Positions 1 to 11,600 of a stretch of 64,000 nucleotides of DNA are shown here, one piece after another. The stretch is from Azorinus chamasolen (taxonomy: Eukaryota; Mollusca; Bivalvia; Cardiida; Solecurtidae). The notes below the pieces were generated by a model. That model made no database searches and had not been told where the DNA came from. It was given only the letters and a program-made list of their open reading frames with translations. The translations under genes were made by a program, and so were the position numbers. The DNA lies in assembly GCA_963576725.1 (NCBI GenBank), contig OY755240.1:17757743-17821742 (forward strand), in the 5' to 3' direction. Every line of letters starts with the position of its first letter. Positions within the stretch are counted from its first letter, which is position 1.

Positions 1-594
1 GTATTCACCATTGGGACTCAATACAGAATAATATATAAGCTTTACGTAAAGCAGGAAAACAAATAGGATCAACTTGTGGCGAAATGAACCTAGGGACTAA
101 TAAAGCAGCGGCCAAAACAAGGAAGGCTCACAAACAATCAAGTCGGCACAAGAGGCGTTATGATCTCGTGATTCGCAGTTGTCAGTACGACATTGGATTG
201 TGCATAATGTCTTAAATGGCCAGTAACAGTTATTTTAAAATTTTACTATTTTATTTATGTAACTTAATGGTTTCTTTGAAACGTGGGGAACTAATAGGGA
301 TGAGCGCTTTTCAGTGCTTTTTTTTTCAGCTGTGGATCCCTTAGTGTTACCTCATACACCAGTTCTGTTCTAATTTTATCATTACACTATTTACATGTGT
401 GTAACCTTTTTGTCTTCAGACAGTGATATGAAGTAACTCGTTCGTGTTTTATTCCATTGCTCATCGGTGTTTTATATACGCAAATACAGTCAGAATATGT
501 AATGCGTTGCACTCGCAACCAACGACCAACATTGTGATGAACAGTGTACTTTCACTTTTGCTTTGTTTACTTTATAGCATCGCAAATAGTTAAG
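1..594. other. Non-coding stretch at the left edge
   Basis: No exon-like segment, RNA gene or clear repeat boundary was found here. It lies downstream of the last visible exon of the minus-strand RNF213-like gene, so it is probably intron. Confidence 0.4.
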
Positions 595-850
595 TGCTCG
601 TGTGGCGGCCGTAAACGTCGCCCCGTACTTCATTCTCAGCGTTGTTATACCTTCTGATCCTTCGAGATCATGAATTTCAGTATTTCTTGTTCTGAAAATT
701 GAATACCGCTTAAGCCGGTGCTAGGGGGTGTGAGCAGTGTTGCACTTTCAATTACTGTTCATGAACAGACTCAATAAAACCTTGTCTGCAATTTTCTCTT
801 TTTGTGTTGCAATTTTTGCTCTCGGGGGATCACCTCCCTTCAGAAATTAT
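595..850 (+). repeat. Dispersed repeat family A, copy 1
   Basis: A ~250-bp block that recurs at about 11.1, 28.6, 33.5 (inverted), 39.7 (inverted) and 42.9 kb (inverted). Shared landmarks in order are GGCGGCCGTAAA, CGCCCCGTACTTCATTC, TTAAGCCGGTGCTA, GTGTTGCACTTT, a CATGAACAGACTCAATA-like stretch, and a terminal GATCACCTCCCTTCAGAA. The short open frame it contains is not supported as a gene because other copies do not keep it. The class is unknown; it may be a MITE or SINE-like element. Confidence 0.75.
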
Positions 851-1198
851 CAATTAAATCTGCTGACGCGGTATTCATTTTTTGTAATTGAAAGCACTAG
901 AACTGATTACCCGAAGGCCAGCAAATATAGCAACACTGAGAATGAAGAACGGGCGATATTGTTACGTCGCATTTTGATTATTGACATTTACCTTACATCC
1001 AATGCAGCATAAATGTATCTTAAGTAAAGGATGTCCTCTTCAGAGGCAATCATTGGAGAGATTACTTTGTTAATCCGCCTAAACCGAATGCAAAGCAATA
1101 TACATATGAGGTAAAGAGAAGTAAACCCTGCTTTAATAATTCTGAAACAACATCGGCAACATAGGCATCATTGTTCAAAATGTTGAAAGGACACCTAC

Positions 1199-1338
1199 CT
1201 TACTTTCTCACAAAACTGTTGTTCAGTACTAAAGGACTGAAGTGTATCCAAAATTGTGATTTGTCCCGGTGGTAGCTGAACAATTCCAGCCAATAATCGT
1301 CTATGAACATTTGCTAGAAGTTTGGAGTGAGTGGAAAT
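1199..1338 (-). CDS. RNF213-like exon 17 (last one visible)
   Basis: It follows a TTCTTCCAG acceptor and enters in phase 0 from exon 16. It reads ISTHSKLLANVHRRLLAG and ends near STEQQFCEK. Two donors are possible: GTAGGT (exon end 1199) or GTAAGG (exon end 1204). I prefer the first because it adds VR in frame, but this is not decided. No exon further left was recognised. Confidence 0.75.
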
Positions 1339-4300
1339 CTGGAAGAAATTCAAACACTTGCACTTCTTCAGGTGTATCAGAAACATTATATTTCATGCTT
1401 TGAGCTTTTAAATAATTTGAAATAGGCTATATGTATATAAAACTATGACTTATGTTATAATTCCCGAGATAGATACCTGTATGATTGTTTGTATTTAGTT
1501 TTATACACTTCAAAGACGAGGCGCCCAAAGCAACAATTGCTAAGTAATTGTATTTATTTCTCTGATCGATCGGCTGCCACTATACCGATTGCGTGCAAAT
1601 TTACATACAATATGATACACATTGCAGTTCTGGACATTGCTTCTTCTTTGAAATCGATGATAGTGGGACAGGCATTTTGTTTTGAAAATGTTAGCTTAGA
1701 TTGCATCTTCTGAGCAGTGTTAATTTATACCTAAGCGTTCTAACATATTTTACATGTTTTTTTCTTGTGCACCTGTACTTGTTTTACACCAGTGTTGTTA
1801 GGAATATATCCGGTATGCCCGATGGAAACTTATCATTAAGTAACGATATAATTGGAATCGGGACCTGTGTGACGACTAAAAAATAAATTATAGTAAGGAA
1901 TTAGTGGTTTGTACTCAATGTACACATAGGTAATAATTTTTCAGTGTGTTTACTCTTTCATGTGCAACATATTAGCTTTTGTTATGGAAAACTCAATATT
2001 CATAGCGTGGTTTCCAACTCGTGTCTGTTAATTTCTGTATATTCGACGAAGTTTTTTCGATTAAATATCCGCGACTCCGAAGAGCAGCAGTTAATAAATA
2101 TACTGTAGGTTTTTTAAACACTATATATATACGATATGAAACTGTGTGTATCTTTTGGTGCTGATTTACTCATATAAATGGACAGCACATAATTTGAATG
2201 TTAATAGATTATTTAGCCTGATAAAAGCAATCAATATACCTGGAAAAATGCTTCTTTGCATTTAATTTGTTGAATCTGCCCATTCAAAAACTCATCCAAG
2301 CTCTCGTGAAATTGTTGGTTCATATAAATGTCGTCTTCAAATTCTTTTTTGAACCTGATAATCGCGTCTGGGGTTGCGCAATTTAGCAGCATATTCTTCA
2401 TCATCTTTTCTAGCTGAAGTTATAGTTCATATACATTCATTCTTAATATACAATAACTATGAAAGTCATAAATACATACTTAACTATGAAATTTATTTAC
2501 CTGTAGTAAGATAACAAGCAAACATAGCGTTCATATAAGTAATAATGCGAAAAAAGAAATATAAAGAGCAAACGATACGTTACAATTGGGACAATTGTGA
2601 TCGCCTTTTAACAAACATGTTTTTGTTTAATTCAGTCCAAACAAATTTATATGAGGTTCTTGCTCACAAACACATAAATAATCAATGATAAGATTGACTT
2701 GAAAATAAACAGATATTCAACTTTTCTGAAACAAAACTTAACAGTACAGTGGAAACAGAAGTATCAGTCGAATGTGTAGTGCATGCATACCTCTTCTTTA
2801 TTCACACTGTCGCTATGTTGATGTACATATGTAATCTCATGGACAATTGACGGTATCGTCTCTTCATGGAATCCCATAAAAACTTGTTCTGTACTAACTG
2901 TTCTGTACCTTAAACACACGAATTCCATTTTTAATGCCCCAAAGGGATGTACAAAGTAGATTTCTAACACACCTCGTACACACATCTAAATAAACAAAAA
3001 GGGACGTATCTATGTTTGCATTCTCCATAAAACACCCCACGCGCTGTAACGCCTTAACATGACGTAATATGGCTTCGAAAATTCGTACAAGAAATGTAGT
3101 GCGAATTATAGTTAAATTGAAGTGCTAGAATCGAAATAATAGATTTATACCAGTGTTTTATCGAGCATTCGAACACGGGTAGTCGTTGAGATGCTTATAA
3201 TTAAAGCACGAGGCCGATACCATCTCAGCTCCTATCAGTGTTCGATTGCACGATAAAACACTGGTATTGATTTTTAAATTTCTGAAATATATTTCTGAAA
3301 TATAGAAAATCGTATGTACGTCGGTCTACATTTCGGCTCCTGTGTTAGTTTGACGATTGTCCTGGTATAGCATTTAAAACTTTGTATTATATTGAAACGA
3401 TCTACATAGCCATCGGTTTGATCAGGATTCGAATCGAATTCGAGTCTTTGTATTTCATGACGTAGTGGATTGCACTACACTGCTATTGATATAATATATT
3501 AATACTTCTGTAGCAAGAACAAATGAGGAATGAAACTTTGAAGGGGGATAGGAGTGTTGTTCTTAACAGGCTTGCGGTTTTGCTTGATAATACACAGAGT
3601 TTATATTTATCATGTTAGAGATCATCGTTCTTATCTTGAGATACAAAATGGTATAGTAGGTGATTATGCCTGTTCTGGACTACTCACATATTTGTTTGTT
3701 TTCTTGTGCATACTGGTGTCTTCAATATCACCTTGATTAACTCGTTTATATTTCATAACGGATTCTAAATGGTTTAGCTCGCCTTATGTGATTACTAAAT
3801 TGCAGCATAGTTTCGAGTCTAATCTAAGCTAAAGAGTCAATTTCAGTCAAACCAAATTTCTGATCATGGTCCGATATATAGAGGATATTTGTACGTTACA
3901 GTAAGATATTGATTTTTATTTTCATTGCATAAGAAGGGAGATAACTCAAATATTTCCACTCGGCTTATTGGTACGTTACAGCGAGATATCGATTTTTATT
4001 TGCATTGTTTAAGAAGGGAAATAACTCTGCGAAAGCCTCGTGAAAATATTGAGTTATCTCCCTTCTTATACAATGAAAATAAAAATCGATATCTCACTGT
4101 AAAGTACAAATATTCTATCTATTCTATGACAGTTTATGGACGGAATAGAAATAAATCTATGATGACTGTGAGCAGAGCATGAAATTATCGGTAAGTTGAT
4201 ATTCAAAACAGAGCTATTTCTTTTGAAGTATGTGTTATGCCGTGACCTTGACTGTTATGCGGTTACCGTGCGTAATAATGCGTGTTAAGTTATTCCTCTT

Positions 4301-7300
4301 CATATGTCAAATGTCCGCCATTGTTTTTAATCGGCACCAAGTCATGGAAAAATATATTGAATGAGCATGAAACTGTGATCTAAAACTGACAACCTTTGAC
4401 ATTTGGCTTGACTGTATTTGTACCTGGAAAAATTGAGGTGACAATAACATACATACATAATCATTTATGTAGCACCTGATATTCTGAGGTAATCTACTGT
4501 CTTATTTATTTCATGGCAAAGAAAAAGCTTAAAGATAATCAACCATTAACAATATGAGAGTTTCTTCAATAAAAATGCACCTTTTGACCCCGCAAACAGT
4601 GCAGACTCAGACCAGCTGCCGTGTTTGTAACCCGACATTTGATCAGGTTCTACACTGTTTGTCACTCTTGATAATAAACTTAACCGACCTCTGTAAACTG
4701 TAGATCCTAATATGTGTTAAAGATATATTTAGTCATAAACATAAACAATGCATAAAAACAGGAATAATGACTAAAGTAGAATATTGCAAACAGTGTATAC
4801 CCATGTTAGCCTCCCAGCTAACAGTGAGATAACTATTGGCTAAAGCCTTCTGGAAGTATTGAGTTATCTCACTCATTACACATGTTATCCTTTTGAAACT
4901 CCGTGTCTGATCAGGATTTAGAAAATCAGAAATACCGCATTTTTAAATAGGATATGATATGTGATGCCATTTGCCAGATAGCTTAGTTGGAAGAGCATCT
5001 CATGAGATTTGTATAATAACACTCTGGGAAGGCTTATTTTCGAGTCCAAATCTGGCATAAAAATCAAATGTTGACTCATACTTTTACGAGTATTCTAAAC
5101 TCTTTAATCAAATTAGATTCCAAATTCCTAAATTAAATTTAAAAATAACAGAGGATGCGTTGTTATTGGTATCAAGGGAAGTAATCCACAATTAACATAC
5201 CACTTTATATCAAAGGGAAGTACTAAAAATAGTTCCGTCAGTGCAAAGCAGAGTGAAATATAGAGTTATATCTCACTCAAATAAACAGGTTTTTCATCGG
5301 TTGTCATAGAACAACTATTCTTCGCTTCATAGCATATTTCATTGAAATAGTTTTAATGTTTCAAATATTGTCCATAGAAAAACGTTCAACAATAAATCTC
5401 AATATATCAATGTATATCTATTTACTGAAATTTTATCAATTATTACTGGGATACTAAGTTATTAGGGTGGATCCCGATTTTTTTTATTTAGCTTGTATAA
5501 CCATATATATACGTAATACTGTGCGTAGCGATCAGCAGTCGACTTAATGATATGGATCTTCATGCAATATAAGTCATGAAAGTACGTCTATGGTAAGCAA
5601 TTTAATCACTTAACTATAAGAGGATGTCATCCTGTTGACATATGGTCAATCAGAACAGGTAAGACAAGACATAATACATTCCTTCAAATTAATCTTAAAT
5701 GTGATTCCCGATGATGCGGACAATAACGCTTTACTGTTATCTCACTATAGACTAAGTATACCTACTCATTTCGAATGCTAAAATCCCCTTTTGCAAATGT
5801 GGTTGTCCATACTTTCAGAGTTTGTACAAGTTGTCTTTCGTCTTCGTTGAGAAACATGTCGAGTGATAGCAGGTGTTTTTCCAATCGATTTATCAGTGGT
5901 ATTGGAAATATTTCATACACAGTGTTTTTTTCGGCAACAACAATCAATCTAAATAATAACGTTATCATTTGTTATTGGAAAACATAACATACATGGAATT
6001 GAATATCCAAACTCAACCGTATACTTCTCTACATCTTCATACATTGCGTGCATAAAGCATTGTTATATTGTATATATGTAACAACTTCTGTACATAGAAG
6101 TTCAGTGCAATATCCTCACATGTATACTACTTGTCCGCGAGCTACATTGTGATTTCTATATCAGGTATTGTCATCCACGCGGGTCTGACAGGGTATTATC
6201 TGTATGATGTCCTGTAGAATTTATTTACTTTATTCGTTTTGTACGACGACTACACTGAAATATTTTGAAAGCATGAAATAAAATATCTTTGCCATAACAC
6301 AGCGCAACTTGGGTCTGCTATAGCAATATTCAGAAAAATCATTCAGTTTCTGTAGTAACAAAAACATGCCATCTTTAAATTAAATGCCATATTGGATAAT
6401 CCTGTGATAGTTCTAGGGACTCAATATGTCTAAATAGTGTTGATATAATCGACTTAATATATTTCATAGACTAAATGCAATATACGAACCTAAAGTCTTT
6501 ATGAACCTGGCATTTTACGCGATGTGTGCCAAGGCCAAGATCGACGTATCGTTCTCCGGAGTAGTATACGTAGTACTGATTCAGTGCGTCATACAAACTC
6601 TCGTAGAGATTTTCAAGATTCAACAGGATAACAGTGCAGCCAGTCTCCATGCAAACCTTTATCTTGTTAATATTTCGACAGATCTGTAAATTGATATATA
6701 TTTGCATTTGGAGATGTTGGAGATGTTAAAATCAAATACACATATAAGTGTCTACTTCAGTAGCCTAGATATTAATATGTAATTCAGTTTAGCGTGTTAT
6801 CTTATTGCTCTCCACACCATTAATTAATTTATAATTTGAATAAAAATAATAATATGGTTACTTTCGTAATGTATAAACAGTTGCTCAGAGAGAATTAATG
6901 TTATTACCTGAGTGTATTCTTGATCACTCTTAAAACTACTTCCAAATATTATCGTAGGTCTAGTTTCTTTACTTTCCTTTAACACTTCCAGTTGAAGCAC
7001 GCTTAATGCTCCGTAATTGACAGTCAGTAGCAGCAAATACCTGCTTTCACTAAAAGAAAAACAACAAATATACAGAACGACGTCTAAGGTCTAATGCGGA
7101 CATGACCAGTTTTAGATGGTCTTGATACAACGTACATCACTTGAAACAGTGTTACACAAAAGGAATATACCCAGAAATATATGATATAAATGCTTAACGA
7201 GAAGTATCCTATACAATGTCATTTCACTTTATTTACACTGTTTCACTAGGTTGACTTTGAGACAAGTGTTGAAGTGAATATTTAACGGGGTTTGCCACCG

Positions 7301-8537
7301 TCCGTTAAAAAACAGAAGTCGCTATATCACCCTTAGTTTTATCTTGCATGCGGTGTTCCTCCGTATGTGATGCTTGCTACATGACTCATATTTGTAGTTT
7401 TAGTCATTAATCGATAACATGTCGTATTGGCATTGCACCTATTTATATAAATATTGTTTCGAAAGATTTAACGGTATTTCTGTTTCAATCCACACTGACG
7501 GTATAACGAGGGTGCCATTGTAACGAATGTCGGTATAATGAGGGTTCACTATATATCTGGTCTTCGTGTGCGCATGTGTGTATATGTGTGCCGTTGTCTA
7601 TGGTGTATGCCTGACTTATTTGTTATTGTCGTTTGGTATGGGTTTCGCCTTATATGTTGCTTTTCCAGTTTGACTTTATTAGTTTTCAATTACGTTATAG
7701 GTGCTTTCTGCATAGCTTTCGTCCTACATTAAGCAACCACCTGCTTATGAAGACAGCCATGTTTGTTCATTAAGAGGTCGCATTAGAGGTCCTTTACTGT
7801 ATATACAATATACGCATGCACCATATATATTTGTATACGGTATTTTTTTTCATTAGGTTTTGTTTTGTATGTTCAATACGAAAAACGATATACGTTTTGT
7901 CCCGGTCCTTTGACTGTTTTAGTTTGAAAATGAATAACAATTAAAATGGTGCTAAAGGGCGAGAATAAGTAGTATTGCACTATTAATAAATTCTCCTGAA
8001 CAAAGTTGATACTGTCTTTAATTTCTCTTCTCGCTTTGCTGATTCAAAGGACCTTCTACTTTCTGAATTTAAATAAACTATTTTCGACAGCGATATTCGG
8101 CACGTTTGTAGTTGTGCAAGGTGGTACGATTTAATTCGCTGGTACTGTTATCAACCCTGTACTTGTGTACTGCCATGTATGCCAATATTTAAGAATGTCT
8201 ATATGTTTTATCAGTGCTGCATGTACGCCGACAAGAAAGGTTTAGTACTATATCAAAGCAACCTCCTAAATCCGGAAACGGAAGGAGGACGTCGGGTATC
8301 TATTTCTTTTTTGTCGAACCCTTTATTACTGTTCTACAGTTACTCTGTTTGCAGCTCAAACATTGAGTACACTAGCGATAGGTGGATAAAAATTGTTTCA
8401 CTTAAATGTTTTCGTTTTACATGCACTTTACTACTGTATTTTACATCGCGGTGGTTGTAGATTAGTCGGAGAGGGGTAAGGGGTTTTTATTTACACTGTT
8501 TGTCTTTTAGGGTGGAGATGGAATAGTTGTGTGTGTG

Positions 8538-8625
<88 letters not shown>

Positions 8626-11600
8626 TGTGTCTGTGTCTGTGTGTCTGTATCTGTGTCTGTGTCTGTGACTGTCTGTGTCTGTCTGTGTCTGTCTGTGTCT
8701 GTGTCTGTGTCTGTGTGTCTGTGTCTGTCTGTATTTGGTTGTGTGTATTTGGTTGTGTGGTGGATGTGTTGCTTGCTTTCTGTTGGTGATTTGGTGTTGG
8801 TTGCGTTTTGTATGTTTCTATTCCTGCATGGCTTAATTACTTGTTTCATTTAAACCCCTAGTAACTTTTGCACTGACCGTTTCAAGGTGGTACTTCCACC
8901 TCCCCCTATATAGTATGTTTGTTTTGTCTTTGTACGTGTCTTTATGTTTTTGATAGTTATGTATATTGTAGGCATGGGAACGAATACCAAATTTGTTATT
9001 CGAATATTCGGTCAAACTTGTATTCGAATAATCGAATATTCGAAAGAATTTGCGATCGTGTATCCAAAGCTCAAACATGTACTTCTCAGACTCTGACAGA
9101 TTGACACTTTTTTTGCGGATAGAACACGCTAGTTTTCGCTAGTTTTTCCGCCTACGAAGGTTTTATTCCATCTGTCCTGTATCTAAAGGATAAACAGCTT
9201 TTGAATGTTGTGAAGCAGCGAACATTTTCGTGCAGTAGTAGATATCTAGATCTAACCTGTATGTTCGCTCAACCTTCAACATTTATGTGTGAACTGCAAT
9301 GTATGTAGAGCAGGGTTTCCGATAGTAGATAAAAAAGGTGGAGAAATACATTTGTATCACAATCATATTTAATCACGTTCATATTCACATTCATTGATAG
9401 AACCAGATCAAGACACACATTCATTTCGAATGCTCTTGACAACGGGGTTACTAGGTGGTTGCGTAATATTTGCACATCATAATATTTACAACTTATCAAA
9501 CTTGTTTCAATCAAAATGACTCGGTGTCTGGTCAAAATATAGGGATACAAAGATCAAAGTGACAAACAGTGTGGATCCTGATAAGAAAGTCTAATGATCA
9601 CGCTTACATCGTTAACAAATCGAGGGCAAAAAGACTAATAGAATCAAGCATGTGTTTTGTTAAAGACATGTGGCTTCTATATCCGATGTTGGTCTGTTCC
9701 CAGTCGAGAACAAGCTTTAGCGAGTTTCAAACAGGAACAGACCAACATATGTATAGAAGCCATCGGCTTTAACAAAACCAGTGTTATATATTTTTTCTCG
9801 CTTAAATTCACCTTAAAACCAAGCAAATTAACGGACGTTGTAAAGTACTACTTTCCATTGCGTATTGCGACTTCCGTTTCCAACAGCAACAGTAACATCG
9901 TACTATGTTAGCCTCGCTTTGAAAATTACAGAACAAGAACACCTCCCTTGTATTGATTTTGCCTAATCGTGCGTATGAATACACATGACAAGGGGTGTTC
10001 CAGATAGGGATTTCTAGTACATGTGTACTTCTATATTTAGTAACTCGTGTAATCTAGTATATCTGAGAAGCGAGAAATTATGTGTTGATTGCACAGTGGT
10101 TTGGACTGTCGCGCATGGTTATCTTCAGGGGATTGATAAGGGATTAGGGGTCTTTAAACACCCCAATCAGCGGACCATCAAGTGGACCATGTAATAGGTA
10201 AGAGGCAATCACGTGTCAAATTATCAAATCTCTCCCAACTAATTAACACAGGGATTAGGGTCATAAATACCCAAATCGGCGTACTATCCATTGGACCGTG
10301 TATTGGGAAAGAGATAGTCACGTGTCAAACTGTCAACGTTCGCCAGCTAATTAACACAGGTTGGCTTTTGAGGTGGAAGAATAAAGACGAGAGAAAAATT
10401 ATGAATTTAATATTTTTTCTATTTTTTTTCCGAATATTCGGATAGAAGTATTACTATTCGATATTCGGAACGGTATTCGAATATTCGACTATTCGTTCCC
10501 ACCACTAGTATATTGCTGTGTTTTCTTGTGTTGCTGTTCGGACAACTGTTTGTTCTGTATGTGATGTTTCCTGCATGACTCATATTTTTACTTTTATGCA
10601 CGAATAATTTACCTAGAAGATACATAAAGTTGATCAACTAATGGACGTACACTACTGTAAGGCAACCGCGTAAATATACCTCCGTACAAATGCAACTAAC
10701 CTCATATTATTTATATACGTGCCATAAAGGTAGATAATTGATGAAATTAAACGTATTCACTTAAATTCATTTGTGTCTCTTTGTGTACCAACATTTTCAC
10801 TAACGGAAATTCAGAACATCATCATGAAATCTATCCTCACTAGCACCGTAACCTGTCATAGGTGTAGCAGTAAAGATAATGCACACACTAGCTTAGTGTT
10901 TACCTGTCTAAGCAATTTGTATTGAAGAGACTGGACTTGATAAGACCTGAAGCACTGTTGTCTAGGTCAGTCTGAAACAAAAGTCAATAATTTAATTCGA
11001 AACCAGGATCCGTTAAGAAATTCATAGGAATATATCAGCATTATCGCCTCCCTATACCATTGTGCCAGTGTTTAACAACGCAATCCGTCTGTCTTAATCG
11101 CGTGGCGGCCGTAAAATGTCGCCCCGTACTTCATTCCCAATGTTGACATATGTCCTGGTCCTTTCGGATTATCAGTTTCAATGCAGCTAGTTTTGAACAT
11201 TGAATACCTCTTAAGCCGGTGCTAAAGGGCGTAAATAGTGTTGCACTTTAAATAACTGCTCATAAACAAACTCAATACAACCGAGTCTGCAATTGTCTCT
11301 TTTCATATTGTTGGATTGGTTTTTCTAAGGATCTCCAATTCTAAAATTCCAGATGCTGATACATCACGAAAGCAAATCGATTTGGGGAGATACCATAGTT
11401 ATTTGTGAAGTATATTTCAAAGGTGCTTATTGGTAATGACAAAGCTAATTCAAGAGTGTAATGGGTGGCATCCCAAAACCTACAATACAAGTATTTATGT
11501 TATTAATATGTTTCAATGATACGTAATATTTAAAAACATGTTTTATGTTAAAATGTATATGACAAACATATGTATTTTATATTGTACACATATATTTTTT

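Larger units (their letters stand above)
8969..10507. mobile_element. hAT-type non-autonomous DNA transposon, 1539 bp, with 8-bp target duplication
   Basis: The ends are TAGGCATGGGAACGAATA and, as the reverse complement of the right end, TAGTGGTGGGAACGAATA. Both are followed inward by CGAATATTCG-rich sequence. The flanks 8961-8968 and 10508-10515 are both GTATATTG, an 8-bp duplication as expected for hAT. No transposase frame is present. The interrupted retroelement sequence is continuous across the junction once the element and one duplication are removed. Confidence 0.85.
8160..10595 (+). mobile_element. Retroelement 3' end (copy R1), split by a hAT-type element
   Basis: From about 8216 it matches the copies at 46.0-46.9 and 49.5-50.2 kb (CGCCGACAAGAAAGGTTTAG, then GAGTACACTAGCGATA). 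The left part stops at 8968 and the 3' part resumes at 10508 with TATTGCTGTGTTTTCTTGTG. It ends near TGACTCAT...TACTTTTAT, the common 3' terminus of the family. Reverse-transcriptase coding sequence is absent from this copy. Confidence 0.75.

Noticed and set aside
8487..8853. Open frames on both strands over the GT/GTGC microsatellite
   Set aside because: Repetitive dipeptide-like products (CVCV, RAC, THAR) arise from the microsatellite; no gene structure.
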